Shown: positions 36,217-46,191, numbered from the stretch's first letter. The stretch is DNA of 64,000 nucleotides from JAAYYM01 sp964483155 (GCA_964483155.1 CAZAAC010000008.1:1-64000); one strand, 5' to 3'. Made by a program: numbers and translations. Notes: a model not told the origin generated them from the letters alone.

Positions 36217-36369
36217 AATAGTTTCCCCCTTCTATTTATAACATGCAATCATGAAATACTTTAGATTTTGAAAAGTTGCTTTGATATAAATTCATTATTA
36301 ATTATACAATATTTTGCTTATATTGTATATAATATTATGTTTTTTGCGAATAGTTGAGGTGGGTTTTAA

Positions 36370-36407
36370 ATAAAAACCCCGCATATCAAAAAAGATATAC
36401 GAGGTTT
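36370..36407 (-). terminator. Terminator after cstA
   Basis: Minus strand stem AAACCTCGTATATC / GATATGCGGGGTTT (two mismatches) with a T6 loop, followed by TTTTTATTT. Confidence 0.8.
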
Positions 36408-36440
36408 CAACTTTTATAAATAATATGTTTTCATAAATAA

Positions 36441-38171
36441 TTATGCTGCATTTTTCTTTTTTGCCTGTGCAGTCAATGTTTTTATACCATCAATTGCTAA
36501 AATAACAGCCAAAACAACTAACAACAATGCAATTACAGTACGTATGATACTCCAGCCTACACCCTCACCTACTGCAATGATGTTCATAATATTGAATTTC
36601 AATGTAAATATCAGTGATGTTATTGTAACAACCAGCATAAATGCCATTGGAATAAAGAACATCTTATTATTCTTTCCAATTTTGCCAAGCCATGTCGCAA
36701 CAGCCAATAACCCAAGTGCAGCAAGCAATTGATTAGCTGCTCCAAATAAAGGCCACACCTTCGCATATCCTGTCATACCAAGACCAACGCCTAAAATTAC
36801 AGTAATGATTGTTGACACATAATTATTGGTTAAAAACTTCTTATAACCTGTCGCAGTTTTTGTTGTCTCGCCTTCGCTAAGCCAGAATTCCTGGAACATA
36901 TATCGTGCAAGACGTGTTGCTGTATCAAGTGATGTTAAACAGAAAGCAGATACTGCTAATATCAACATGGAATAAGCAACTGATTCTGCCCCGGCAAATC
37001 CTGGAATAGAAGCAACCATTTTAGAAATACCTGTTGCAAAAACAACGGTAGGTGTAACTGTCTCTCCAGAAACATAACTAGACCAAACATATCCAACCGC
37101 AATAAGTGAAATAACTGCCAGTAAACACTCTACTAACATCGCACCATATGCAATTGGTTTTGCATCTCTTTCATTATCAAGCTGTTTTGCTGTTGTTCCT
37201 GAACCCACAAGTGAATGAAAACCAGAAATCGCACCACATGCAATTGTAACAAACAGTGCAGGAAATAAATAACCAATTGATGTTCCTGTCGGCGCCAATG
37301 TATCAACAAAGCCCGTAAAAGCTGGAATATCAACTGTAGGATGACTTCCAATAATACCAAAAACAGCAACTGCCATCATAAAATAGAGCAGAAAAGAACT
37401 CAGATAATCACGTGGCTGTAATAAAATCCATACTGGGGTTACAGAAGCAACCGTAATATAGATTCCAATAATAATCATCCACACCTTACCACTTAAGTAT
37501 AATGGATGCCAGTTTAGTCCGATTACCATACATAAAACAATGACTGCAATACCAATAAGTGTTGATACTAAAAGTGACGCATTCTTTCTGTATACAAAGT
37601 AACCAAAAGCAATTGCGATTAAGATAAATAAAATTGAAATCATCGCTGTTGACGCATTAGCTGCGCTTGCTGCCACATCCAATACACCACTCTCATCAAA
37701 AGTAGCCTTAAATGTATTCGCAACAATTGATGCAAATGCTGCAACAACCAGAATTAATGTCAAATAAGAGAATACAATAAAAAGCTTCTTTGACTTCTGT
37801 CCCATTGTATCAGCAATTACCTCTCCTATAGACTGTCCTTTATGACGAATTGATGCAAATAAAGCACCAAAATCATGAACAGCTCCAAAGAAAATACCAC
37901 CGACAATTACCCATAGAAGTACGGGTACCCAACCAAATACTGCTGCCTGGATCGGTCCATTAATAGGTCCTGCTCCAGCGATTGATGAAAAATGATGTCC
38001 CATTAAAACAGGTGCTTTTGCTGGTACATAATCCACATCATCTTCTAGTTCATGTGCTGGTGTCGGTTTTGTCTCATCGACACCCCATGTTTTTGCCAGC
38101 CACTTCCCATAAAATAAATAGCCCGCTACCAGTAGTACAATACTGATTAATAAAATTACTACCGCATTCAT
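36441..38171 (-). CDS. cstA: Carbon starvation protein A (peptide/pyruvate transporter family)
   Basis: Inner-membrane transporter with about 15 helices and 576 residues. CstA was found as a starvation-induced peptide transporter in E. coli, and homologues such as BtsT import pyruvate; the substrate here is not determined. Typical blocks: HHFSSIAGAGPINGPIQAAVFGW (about 58-80, located by HHFSSIAGAGP), VHDFGALFASIRHKGQSIG, and SGFHSLVGSGTTAKQL. I start at ATG 38171 (MNAVVILL) because GGGAGG lies 7 bases upstream; a longer in-frame start at 38204 overlaps the previous gene. That ribosome site includes the stop codon of the upstream gene, indicating coupling. Confidence 0.93.
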   Translation of the reverse strand: MNAVVILLISIVLLVAGYLFYGKWLAKTWGVDETKPTPAHELEDDVDYVPAKAPVLMGHHFSSIAGAGPINGPIQAAVFGWVPVLLWVIVGGIFFGAVHDFGALFASIRHKGQSIGEVIADTMGQKSKKLFIVFSYLTLILVVAAFASIVANTFKATFDESGVLDVAASAANASTAMISILFILIAIAFGYFVYRKNASLLVSTLIGIAVIVLCMVIGLNWHPLYLSGKVWMIIIGIYITVASVTPVWILLQPRDYLSSFLLYFMMAVAVFGIIGSHPTVDIPAFTGFVDTLAPTGTSIGYLFPALFVTIACGAISGFHSLVGSGTTAKQLDNERDAKPIAYGAMLVECLLAVISLIAVGYVWSSYVSGETVTPTVVFATGISKMVASIPGFAGAESVAYSMLILAVSAFCLTSLDTATRLARYMFQEFWLSEGETTKTATGYKKFLTNNYVSTIITVILGVGLGMTGYAKVWPLFGAANQLLAALGLLAVATWLGKIGKNNKMFFIPMAFMLVVTITSLIFTLKFNIMNIIAVGEGVGWSIIRTVIALLLVVLAVILAIDGIKTLTAQAKKKNAA

Positions 38172-38175
38172 GTTC

Positions 38176-38697
38176 CTACCTCCCTTTTTTTGTTTTTGAT
38201 ACATGAATTATTCTTTTCAAAAATTTCGCATTATCTCTTCCACTACCATTAGTGTATATTTTAACTTGCTTAACATCAACCAATGCTGTATGAAAATCCA
38301 TCCATCCGAGAAGCGAAAATTGAAAATTCTTATGAATATGACAATGACGTAATGCACGTAATGCATCCTTTGTGTATTCGTCACATACAAAAAGTGCCGT
38401 AATATATGTATACATATGTCCTGGTTTGGGTTCAATCAATCCCATCCCCTTTTCATATGCCATATCCCTGCACTGTTCATACAATTCTTTTGTTAATTGT
38501 GGAATCGAAAAAACGTAAACATACTCATGACTATCAGCACTCCACAATTGTGCTTTTTTCATTAAAACATATTTTTCCGAATGTACATGAAAAGTACATT
38601 CGGCAGTTAATAAACCTTCTGAGGTTTCAGACATTTTAATATCATAATATGATTCGTAGCTTTTAAGAATTTTATCCAGTACTTCTGTCCGTTTCAA
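38176..38697 (-). CDS. Unknown protein coupled to cstA (about 173 aa)
   Basis: I do not recognise this protein. The reading frame opens at a TTG at 38715, but AAAGAGG is best spaced to the TTG at 38697 (LKRTEVLDKILKSYESYYDI). It is soluble, mixed alpha/beta, and rich in Tyr, His and Lys, with an HxHxxxxF stretch (HCHIHKNFQFSLLGWMD, about 136-152). The TAG stop lies in the cstA Shine-Dalgarno region, 4 bases before the cstA ATG, so the two are translationally coupled. This suggests a role in CstA regulation or function, but that is inference from position. Confidence 0.75.
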   Translation of the reverse strand: MKRTEVLDKILKSYESYYDIKMSETSEGLLTAECTFHVHSEKYVLMKKAQLWSADSHEYVYVFSIPQLTKELYEQCRDMAYEKGMGLIEPKPGHMYTYITALFVCDEYTKDALRALRHCHIHKNFQFSLLGWMDFHTALVDVKQVKIYTNGSGRDNAKFLKRIIHVSKTKKGR

Positions 38698-38831
38698 AAT
38701 GAATGCCTCTTTCAAAAAAACTTTTTTTGTAAAAATAGAGTGCTTTTTTGTAACTTATTGCCAATTAAAGTATTAAATAATTCATAATTTTATTAATATT
38801 TTATAAAGTATATCACAACAATATAAAAACA

Positions 38832-41249
38832 TCAAGGTAGTTTCATGACAATATTTATAATTCTACCTGGTACATATATTTCCTTCATAATATCGCCAGA
38901 CAATTTATCACCTAGTGCTATTTTACCTGCTATAATAGCATCTTCCTTTGATATGTCTGCGGCTACCTTTACAATCGTTTTTGTCTTGCCATTAATCTGC
39001 ACTGCTACTTCCTTCTCATTTTCTTTCATAGCTTCTGCATCTGCTACAGGCCATTTTTCAGCAAATACCGATTTTTCATGTCCCAGTTCTCTCCATAGCT
39101 CTTCTGCAATATGTGGCGCGAACGGCGAAAGTAATACAACAAAAGTTTCTAACGTTACTTTGTCAATACCTCCATTTTTTGCCATATCAATGAAATTATT
39201 ATTATATTCCATAAATCCAGATATTACTGTATTCAAACTGAAATGATTCAGACGCTGTGTAATATCGTAAATCAATTTATTACGTTCCTTAATCATATTC
39301 TGCGTTTCGCAGATACCTTTATCTTTATGATCCATAAAAAGTTTCCAAAAACGATTAAGAAACCTATATACACCATCAATTCCTCTATCATCCCACTCAG
39401 AATCAAGGTCAGGTGGCCCTACAAATAGTTCATATAGTCTTAAGGCATCACATCCATAATCGCTTACCAGCTCATCTGGAGATACAACATTCCCTTTTGA
39501 CTTACTCATTTTGATTCCGTTTTTACCAGTAATCATACCTTGATTAAATAATTTTTTGAATGGCTCATCAAAGTCAATGATCCCTATATCATACAGAAAC
39601 TTTGTATAAAATCTTGAATATAGTAAATGTAATACTGCATGCTCTACCCCACCAATATACATATCAACTGGAAGCAAAGCATCTGCCTTCTCCTTATTCA
39701 CTAATTCTTTATCATTATGACTATCTATGTAGCGCAAAAAATACCATGATGATCCTGCCCATTGAGGCATCGTGTTCGTTTCTCTTTTTGCGGGTGCACC
39801 GCAAACTGGACAAGTAGTATTTACCCACTCTGCAATATCTGCCAAAGGAGATTCACCGGTACCAGTAGGCTGATAAGATTCTACCTCTGGTAAGAGTAAA
39901 GGAAGCTCCTCCTCTGGTATGGGAACGCATCCACAGCTTGGACAATGTATGATTGGAATTGGTTCCCCCCAATAACGCTGTCTTGAAAATACCCAGTCTC
40001 TCAATTTATAATTTGTAGTCTTCTTGCCTAAACCGCGCGCTTCTATCATGATAGGGGCTTCTTGTTTCAATGTAGAGGACTCCATACCATTCCATTCCCC
40101 TGAATTAATCATAATGCCAACTGCATCCGTGTAGGCTTCTTTCATATCTTCTATTTCAATACCCTCTTTTGCAATAACCTGCATAATTGGAATATTATAC
40201 TTCGATGCAAATTCAAAATCTCTATCATCATGTGCTGGAACGCACATAATAGCACCTGTCCCATAATCAGCAAGTACATAATCTGATAACCATATCGGTA
40301 TCTTCTCTTCATTAACTGGATTAATCGCATAAGAGCCTGTAAATACACCCGTTTTCTCTTTATCCTGTAATCTGTCTACATTTGATTTCATGGAAGAGTC
40401 ATAGATATAGTTTTCGACAGCAGCCTTTATTTCTGGTTTTGCGATTTTTGCTGCAAGAGCATGCTCAGGTGCAAGCACCATAAAAGTTGCCCCATAAAGT
40501 GTATCTGGCCTTGTCGTATAAACGGTAATGACATCTTCACTTCCCTCTACCTTGAAATTGACTTCGGCACCATATGATTTCCCAATCCAATCTGACTGCA
40601 TCTTTTTAACCTTTTCAGGCCAATCTAATTTATCAAGGTCGCTAAGCAATCTGTCAGCATATTCTGTAATCTTTAACATCCATTGCTTAAGGTTCTTCTT
40701 TGTCACTTCAGCGCCGCAACGTTCACATTTGCCATTGACTACTTCTTCATTTGCAAGTCCTGTTTTACAAGATGGGCACCAATTAATTGGCATTTCTTTT
40801 TCATATGCCAAGCCCGCTTTAAACATTTTGACAAATATCCATTGTGTCCACTTATAGAAATCGGGATCTGTAGTATTCACTTCCATGTCCCAATCATAAA
40901 GCGCCGCAATCTGATTAATCTGTTTTTTAATATTCTCTACATTTTCTGCTGTTGATTTTGCTGGATGCACTCCCATTTTAATGGCATAGTTCTCAGCTGG
41001 GAGGCCAAAAGCATCCCAACCCATTGGATGTATAATATAATAGCCATTCAACAATTTATACCGACTCCATACATCAGAAATGACATACCCTCTCCAATGT
41101 CCGACATGTAATCCATTTCCTGATGGATATGGAAACATATCCAAGCAATAATACTTTTCTCTCTTTCCATCATTAACATTGACAGGATTCTCTGCCCATA
41201 ACTTAGTCCATTTTTGTTCAATTTCTCTGTGATTGTATGGTACTGCCAT
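38832..41249 (-). CDS. leuS: Leucyl-tRNA synthetase
   Basis: Class I synthetase charging tRNA-Leu, 805 residues, with an editing domain. HIGH motif in DMFPYPSGNGLHVGHWRGY (about 37-55), zinc-like CPSC...CERC, editing domain TTRPDTLYGATF (about 245-256), a second CPSCG, catalytic RDWVFSRQRYWGEPIP, and KMSKSKGNV (about 580-588). The open frame includes a further ATG at 41261; GGAG just before ATG 41249 and the family start MAVPYNHREIEQKW support the shorter form. Expression is governed by the T-box leader directly upstream. Confidence 0.97.
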   Translation of the reverse strand: MAVPYNHREIEQKWTKLWAENPVNVNDGKREKYYCLDMFPYPSGNGLHVGHWRGYVISDVWSRYKLLNGYYIIHPMGWDAFGLPAENYAIKMGVHPAKSTAENVENIKKQINQIAALYDWDMEVNTTDPDFYKWTQWIFVKMFKAGLAYEKEMPINWCPSCKTGLANEEVVNGKCERCGAEVTKKNLKQWMLKITEYADRLLSDLDKLDWPEKVKKMQSDWIGKSYGAEVNFKVEGSEDVITVYTTRPDTLYGATFMVLAPEHALAAKIAKPEIKAAVENYIYDSSMKSNVDRLQDKEKTGVFTGSYAINPVNEEKIPIWLSDYVLADYGTGAIMCVPAHDDRDFEFASKYNIPIMQVIAKEGIEIEDMKEAYTDAVGIMINSGEWNGMESSTLKQEAPIMIEARGLGKKTTNYKLRDWVFSRQRYWGEPIPIIHCPSCGCVPIPEEELPLLLPEVESYQPTGTGESPLADIAEWVNTTCPVCGAPAKRETNTMPQWAGSSWYFLRYIDSHNDKELVNKEKADALLPVDMYIGGVEHAVLHLLYSRFYTKFLYDIGIIDFDEPFKKLFNQGMITGKNGIKMSKSKGNVVSPDELVSDYGCDALRLYELFVGPPDLDSEWDDRGIDGVYRFLNRFWKLFMDHKDKGICETQNMIKERNKLIYDITQRLNHFSLNTVISGFMEYNNNFIDMAKNGGIDKVTLETFVVLLSPFAPHIAEELWRELGHEKSVFAEKWPVADAEAMKENEKEVAVQINGKTKTIVKVAADISKEDAIIAGKIALGDKLSGDIMKEIYVPGRIINIVMKLP

Positions 41250-41350
41250 TATAATCTCCATTCTGCTACTGACGCCACTAGCACAAATTGTAATGAAAAA
41301 TGATGCGCGTCTTTCACCATCCCTTTACATTTTTAGAAACATTATAAAAC

Positions 41351-41597
41351 AAAAAAAGCCCTTTCGTCTTCCATAACAGAGACGAAAAGGCTAATCATTT
41401 CCGTGGTACCACTCTAATTCATTCTTGCGAATGCACTCATTTATCGATAACGGGATATCCCGCCCCAATCTACTATTCTTTCAACCAGGGAACTCCAAGG
41501 CGAGTTGGGAGTTTTCATTTATTGCTTTTCACCAAACAGCAACTCTCTAGAAAATGTACACTCTTAGTACTCCTCTTCAACGTCTATTCTTTTCATG
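41351..41597 (-). promoter_or_regulatory. T-box leader of leuS
   Basis: Minus strand leader with the T-box core AGAGTGGTACCACGG (41415-41401), which pairs with uncharged tRNA ends in the antiterminator, followed by a terminator stem (CCTTTTCGTCTC with GAGACGAAAGGG-like partner) and T7 at 41392-41351. The Stem I region at about 41570-41440 is structured, but I could not place the leucine specifier codon with confidence. Established mechanism: uncharged tRNA-Leu stabilises the antiterminator. Confidence 0.93.
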
Positions 41598-41603
41598 AAG
41601 TTA

Positions 41604-41631
41604 ATTTTATCATAAAATAAGCTTTTGTCAA
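41604..41631 (-). promoter_or_regulatory. Promoter of the leuS T-box transcript
   Basis: Minus strand TTGACA (41631-41626), 16 bases, TAAAAT (41609-41604). Start near 41597. Confidence 0.75.
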
Positions 41632-41662
41632 GAGTACATCTTTATATGATTTCTTGTTTTTA

Positions 41663-43495
41663 CTATGACACTTTTTCAAACTGACTGTTATACAAATCAG
41701 CATAGAACTTGCCAGACTTCAATAATTCTTCATGATTACCACTTTCAATAATATCTCCATCTTTCATGACCAATATCACATCTGCATTACGTATCGTAGA
41801 TAATCTATGTGCAATTACAAAAGATGTTCTTCCTTCTGTCAAACGATCCATCGCTTTTTGAATAATTACTTCTGTACGTGTATCAACTGAACTTGTAGCT
41901 TCATCAAGAATTAATAATGGCGCATCTTGAATCATGGCTCTTGCAATCGTTACAAGTTGCTTTTGTCCAACAGACAGGTTTGCCTTGTCATTCAAAATTG
42001 TATCATAACTATTCGGCAGTGTTTTAATAAAATGATGTAACCCTACTGCTTTACACGCTGCTACGACCTGCTCATTTGATACTCCTTGTTTACTATAAAT
42101 TATGTTTTCTCTGATAGTACCTTCAAAGAGCCAACTGTCTTGTAGTACCATACAAAATTGACTGTGCACATCTGCACGTGTTACCTGATCAATTGGAATA
42201 CCGTCTAAACGAATCACACCACCATCAATCTCATAGAATCTCATAAGGAGATTTACAATTGTAGTTTTACCGGCACCTGTTGGCCCTACGATAGCTACTT
42301 TTTGCCCCGCTTTAATGCTGGCTGAAAAATCATGGATAATCATTTTATCCTTATCATAGCCAAACGTTACATGTTCAAAATCTACGTTTCCTTTGATATC
42401 TGAAAGAATTTTCACCTTATTATCCTCGTTATCAAGTTCCTCTTCTTCAAACAGTTCGAAGACACGCTCGCTAGCTGCTGCAGTTCTTTGCAAATTTTGT
42501 GCTGCCTGTGCGAGCTGTGATAATGGCTGTGTAAATAAGCGGATATATAGCATAAAAGCTACAATTATGCCAAAGCTAATCGTTCCCTCCATTGCTAACA
42601 AGGCTCCAATAACACAGACACATACATATCCAAAGTTCCCTATGAATGCCATGATTGGCATCATAAGTCCGGACATGAATTGTGATTTCCATCCGCTTCT
42701 ATAAAGCTTGTCGTTAATTGTTTCAAATATCTGCTTTGCTTCTTTTCCTCCATTATATGCTTTTACAACATTATGTCCTGTATATACTTCTTCAATATGA
42801 CCATTAATTTCACCTAGCTGCTTCTGCTGCGCTGTAAAATATTTCTGTGACTTTTTCAAAATTAATGTCATGAGCATAAATCCAATCATCGTACTGCCGA
42901 TTGCTGTCAAAGCTAATATCCAGTTTGTATAAAACATCATAATAGTCGCACCAACAAACATAGTCACTGCAGTTACTAACGTCCCAATGCTCTGATTCAA
43001 AGTCTGTCCAATGGTATCTACATCATTCGTGACACGGCTAAGCACATCACCATAGCTTACCTTATCAAAATACTTAAGGGGCAGTTTGTTTACTTTTTGA
43101 GATATTCCTGTTCGTAAGTTCTTAGATATTTTCTGTGTTACGGATGCCATTATAAAGCTTTGAAAGAAACTTAATAATGCTGCACCTACATAAACAAATA
43201 CAAGTACTGTGGCAATTTTAACCACTGCATTAATATCTATGGTTCCTGAGAGACCCTTTGTTATTTCATTTGTCATATCTTTCAATTTATCCGGGCCTGA
43301 AATTTGCAATACTGTTCCGCTAACTGCTGCAACTAATGCAACACCGATAGCAGGTAAGTAACCTTTACAGTAAACAATCAATTTACCCCAGGTTTTTCTA
43401 AATTCCTTTGGTTTTTCTACAACACCACCGCCACCCGGACCACCTAATCCTCTGGGGCCACCAATAAAAGGTTTTGAATTTCTATTTTCACTCAT
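41663..43495 (-). CDS. ABC exporter half-transporter, consensus ATPase site
   Basis: 610 residues: glycine/proline-rich amino end (about 8-30), six-helix transmembrane domain (about 40-340) and ABC domain with Walker A GPTGAGKTT, signature LSVGQKQ, and Walker B LLILDEATSSVD with the catalytic Glu. It pairs with the preceding gene to form a heterodimeric multidrug/lipid-type exporter. The start ATG 43495 overlaps the upstream stop (ATGAGTGA), and the ribosome site AAGGAGG lies in the upstream gene; an alternative start at 43549 would overlap further and is less likely. Substrate unknown. Confidence 0.92.
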   Translation of the reverse strand: MSENRNSKPFIGGPRGLGGPGGGGVVEKPKEFRKTWGKLIVYCKGYLPAIGVALVAAVSGTVLQISGPDKLKDMTNEITKGLSGTIDINAVVKIATVLVFVYVGAALLSFFQSFIMASVTQKISKNLRTGISQKVNKLPLKYFDKVSYGDVLSRVTNDVDTIGQTLNQSIGTLVTAVTMFVGATIMMFYTNWILALTAIGSTMIGFMLMTLILKKSQKYFTAQQKQLGEINGHIEEVYTGHNVVKAYNGGKEAKQIFETINDKLYRSGWKSQFMSGLMMPIMAFIGNFGYVCVCVIGALLAMEGTISFGIIVAFMLYIRLFTQPLSQLAQAAQNLQRTAAASERVFELFEEEELDNEDNKVKILSDIKGNVDFEHVTFGYDKDKMIIHDFSASIKAGQKVAIVGPTGAGKTTIVNLLMRFYEIDGGVIRLDGIPIDQVTRADVHSQFCMVLQDSWLFEGTIRENIIYSKQGVSNEQVVAACKAVGLHHFIKTLPNSYDTILNDKANLSVGQKQLVTIARAMIQDAPLLILDEATSSVDTRTEVIIQKAMDRLTEGRTSFVIAHRLSTIRNADVILVMKDGDIIESGNHEELLKSGKFYADLYNSQFEKVS

Positions 43496-45251
43496 AATCA
43501 AGTTCCTCCTTGCTAAGCTGTGACATTGCAATCTCTTTATATACTTCACAGGATTTTAGTAGTTCTTTATGAGTTCCGATTCCCACCACATTGCCTTCAT
43601 CTAAAACAACAATCTTATCTGCATCCATAATCGTCCCAATTCTCTGCGCAACAATTATGCTCGTAACGCCTGCTGTTTCTTGCTTCAAAACGCTTCTCAA
43701 TATACGATCTGTTTTATAATCTAAGGCTGAAAAAGAATCATCAAAAATATAGATTTCTGGCTTACGACAAATGGCACGCGCAATCGCAATACGCTGTTTT
43801 TGTCCCCCCGATACATTGGCACCGCCTTGTGATATTGAGGACTGATAGCGTTCCTCCATCTCTTCTACAAAATCTGTTGCCTGCGCAATCTGCACCGCTT
43901 TTTTTATTTCTGACTCAGAATAATCATTTTTTCCGTTGTCTCCATAGGCTATATTAGAACTTACTGTTCCACGAAACAAAACTGCTTTTTGTGGAACATA
44001 CCCGATTTTATTATTAAGTGATTGTTGAGAATATTCTTTGACATTCACACCATCAACAAGAACTTCTCCCTCCGTAGCATCAAAGAAACGAGGAATCAAA
44101 TTAATTAATGTACTTTTACCGCTTCCTGTGGAACCAATAAAAGCTATGGTCTGACCTTTTGTAACAGTAAAGCTTACATCTCTGATTACATACTCTGCCG
44201 CATCTGGATACTTAAAGCAAACATTTCTAAAAGTAACTTCTCCCTTTATACCCTGTTTGCCGTCAGTTAGTATTCCATCCATTATGGTTGGTTTTGTATC
44301 TAAAACTTCATTCACACGTTTCGCTGAAACAGTTGCTCTTGGTAATAGGATGAATAGCATAACAAGCATCATAAAAGCCATAATGATTTGCATTGCATAA
44401 GCTGAAAATACTACCATATTTGAGAATAATGTGAGTTGATCTACGCGTGCTGCTTCATTAATCAGATAAGCACCGATCCAGTAAATTGATAAGCTAAGAC
44501 CACTCATTATTAGTGACATTGCTGGCATTAAGGCGGACATCGCACGACTGGTAAATAAATTTGTATTTGTAATATCTCTATTGGCTACTTCAAATTTTTC
44601 TTCCTGATAGTCTTCCGCATTATAAGCACGTACTACCCGAAGTCCCGTTAAATTCTCTCTTGTCACACGATTTAAATTATCGGTAAGTATTTGCATTTTT
44701 TTGAATTGTGGTAGCACAAATGTCATAATAAATGAAATTATAATAATCATGACAAAAACAGAAACGCCAGTCGCCAGCGTCCATTCAACTCCTTTTCCAG
44801 AAATCTTAATGATAGCCCATATAGCTAAAATCGGCGCCTTAACTATCATCTGCAGACCCATAGTTACCAGCATCTGTATCTGCGTAATATCATTGGTGGA
44901 ACGTGTTATGAGGCTCGATGTTGAGAAAGAATTGATCTCTTCCATTGAGAAAGACTGCACCTTGGAAAACAACATACTCCGAAGCCTTTGAGAAAAGGAT
45001 GCTGCAATCCTTGCGGCGAAAAAGCTAACCGTGATTGCACTGGCCAGACTCCCTAGTGCACATAATAACATTTTTCCACCTGCTAACCATATTTCCGACA
45101 TACTACTATCGGGCGTCTGCACCAACATGGTTATCTTCGACATATAATCTGGCAATTTCAAATCAAGCCAAACCTGTATCACGATGAACACAAGACTGAT
45201 CAAAGCCTGTATCCATTCTCCTCTTTTAAAGTACTTAAATATCCTTATCAT
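43488..45251 (-). CDS. ABC exporter half-transporter, degenerate ATPase site
   Basis: 587 residues: six membrane helices (about 15-310) and an ABC domain with Walker A GSTGSGKST, signature VSGGQKQR, and Walker B IYIFDDSFSALD, where the catalytic Glu is Asp. One consensus and one degenerate site is typical of heterodimeric type IV exporters. I start at ATG 45251 (MIRIFKYFKRGEW), which lies inside the end of the marR frame, with an AGGTG/AAGGAG region upstream. Order MarR-ABC-ABC with overlaps indicates one regulated operon, probably for drug or metabolite efflux. Confidence 0.92.
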   Translation of the reverse strand: MIRIFKYFKRGEWIQALISLVFIVIQVWLDLKLPDYMSKITMLVQTPDSSMSEIWLAGGKMLLCALGSLASAITVSFFAARIAASFSQRLRSMLFSKVQSFSMEEINSFSTSSLITRSTNDITQIQMLVTMGLQMIVKAPILAIWAIIKISGKGVEWTLATGVSVFVMIIIISFIMTFVLPQFKKMQILTDNLNRVTRENLTGLRVVRAYNAEDYQEEKFEVANRDITNTNLFTSRAMSALMPAMSLIMSGLSLSIYWIGAYLINEAARVDQLTLFSNMVVFSAYAMQIIMAFMMLVMLFILLPRATVSAKRVNEVLDTKPTIMDGILTDGKQGIKGEVTFRNVCFKYPDAAEYVIRDVSFTVTKGQTIAFIGSTGSGKSTLINLIPRFFDATEGEVLVDGVNVKEYSQQSLNNKIGYVPQKAVLFRGTVSSNIAYGDNGKNDYSESEIKKAVQIAQATDFVEEMEERYQSSISQGGANVSGGQKQRIAIARAICRKPEIYIFDDSFSALDYKTDRILRSVLKQETAGVTSIIVAQRIGTIMDADKIVVLDEGNVVGIGTHKELLKSCEVYKEIAMSQLSKEELDYE

Positions 45252-45678
45252 TCTGACACCTATTCTCCTTATTCTGTGCAAGTCTCCCTATAATACGTAC
45301 ATATTCCTGTGCATCCTGCTCTCCAAGACTCTCCAACATATGAGTAACATCACCAAGGACCTTTGTGTGTTGTTTCTCTGTCTCTTCTTTTCCTTTTGCC
45401 GTTAGTGTGACCAATACTCTTCTTCTATCATTTTTATCAACTTGACGAGAAATCAGATTCTTCTTTTCCAAAGTTCGTAGTGTTGCTGCAATTCGTGCAG
45501 AACTAATCTCCATCTGACTACTTATTTCGCTTGGAAGAACATCACCTTTTCGCATATATATATACTCTAAAACAAATGGTTCTCCGCATATAGACTTATT
45601 CATTTCCTGGTGCTTTTTTCCCTTATGAAGCATAAACATATTCTGCATTAGTCTCATCGCCAGTTCTGTGTAATCCAT
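45235..45678 (-). CDS. MarR family transcriptional regulator
   Basis: 147-residue winged-helix repressor: the recognition region is DVLPSEISSQMEISSARIAATLRTLEKKNLISR (about 55-87, located by SSQMEISSARIAATL), with the wing DKNDRRRVLVTLTAKGKEE. Start ATG 45678 has AGGAGG at 7 bases; the frame opens further upstream without a site. The gene overlaps the start of the ABC exporter genes it probably controls. A 13-bp palindrome (45705-45717) just after its own -10 fits autorepression by a MarR dimer relieved by an exported ligand. Confidence 0.93.
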   Translation of the reverse strand: MDYTELAMRLMQNMFMLHKGKKHQEMNKSICGEPFVLEYIYMRKGDVLPSEISSQMEISSARIAATLRTLEKKNLISRQVDKNDRRRVLVTLTAKGKEETEKQHTKVLGDVTHMLESLGEQDAQEYVRIIGRLAQNKENRCQNDKDI

Positions 45679-45704
45679 ATAGATACCTCCTAAATCATTC
45701 ATAT

Positions 45705-45747
45705 CTAACACTGTTAGTAAATTACCACTATTCCATGCATTCGTCAA
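45705..45747 (-). promoter_or_regulatory. MarR promoter and operator
   Basis: Minus strand TTGACG (45747-45742), 17 bases, TAATTT (45724-45719). The palindrome CTAACACTGTTAG (45705-45717; 6-base arms, central base) covers the expected start. The -35 coincides with the stop codon of the repaired cheW frame (45746-45744). Confidence 0.7.
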
Positions 45748-46191
45748 GCAAGTAAAAGTTTTACGTCATTATTTACTTTTCCAATACCTTTAATATATGT
45801 ATTTGAAAAACCTGTATTGATTGAGGGGGGGGGGGACAATATTTTCTTCGGAAATATTTGTGACCTCCGCGACACTATCTACAATTAATCCAACAGAATT
45901 GTCTAATATATCGATAACGATGATACATGTACGCTCGTTGTATTCTAAAAAAGGCTTTTTAAAGCGTAAGCGAATGTCCATAACTGGAATTATTTTCCCT
46001 CTTAGGTTAATGATGCCACGTAGATATGTTGGCAGCTCTGGTACTTCAGTAATTGGTAGAATACCAATAATTTCCGTCACAAATTCTATCCCTATACCAT
46101 AAAACTCATCCCCTAAAATGAAGGTTAAGAACTTGCCTTTTTGCGTATCCTCTTCTTCTTCTAAATACTCTTCCATTTTTATTTTTGCCAT
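45744..46191 (-). pseudogene. cheW: cheW, frameshifted at an 11-base homopolymer
   Basis: CheW couples chemoreceptors to the CheA kinase. The frame starts MAKIKMEEYLEEEEDTQKGKFLTF and has the CheW core (FYGIGIEFVTEIIG, TYLRGIINLRGKIIPVMDIRLRF, ERTCIIVIDI, VGLIVDSVAEV). After SEENIVPPP it leaves frame at a C11 tract (minus strand of 45825-45835) and stops after 133 residues at 45790. One C fewer restores SINTGFSNTYIKGIGKVNNDVKLLLA, the normal CheW ending, to a stop at 45744 (148 residues). It is either a sequencing/assembly error, a phase-variable switch or a real mutation. Confidence 0.85.
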
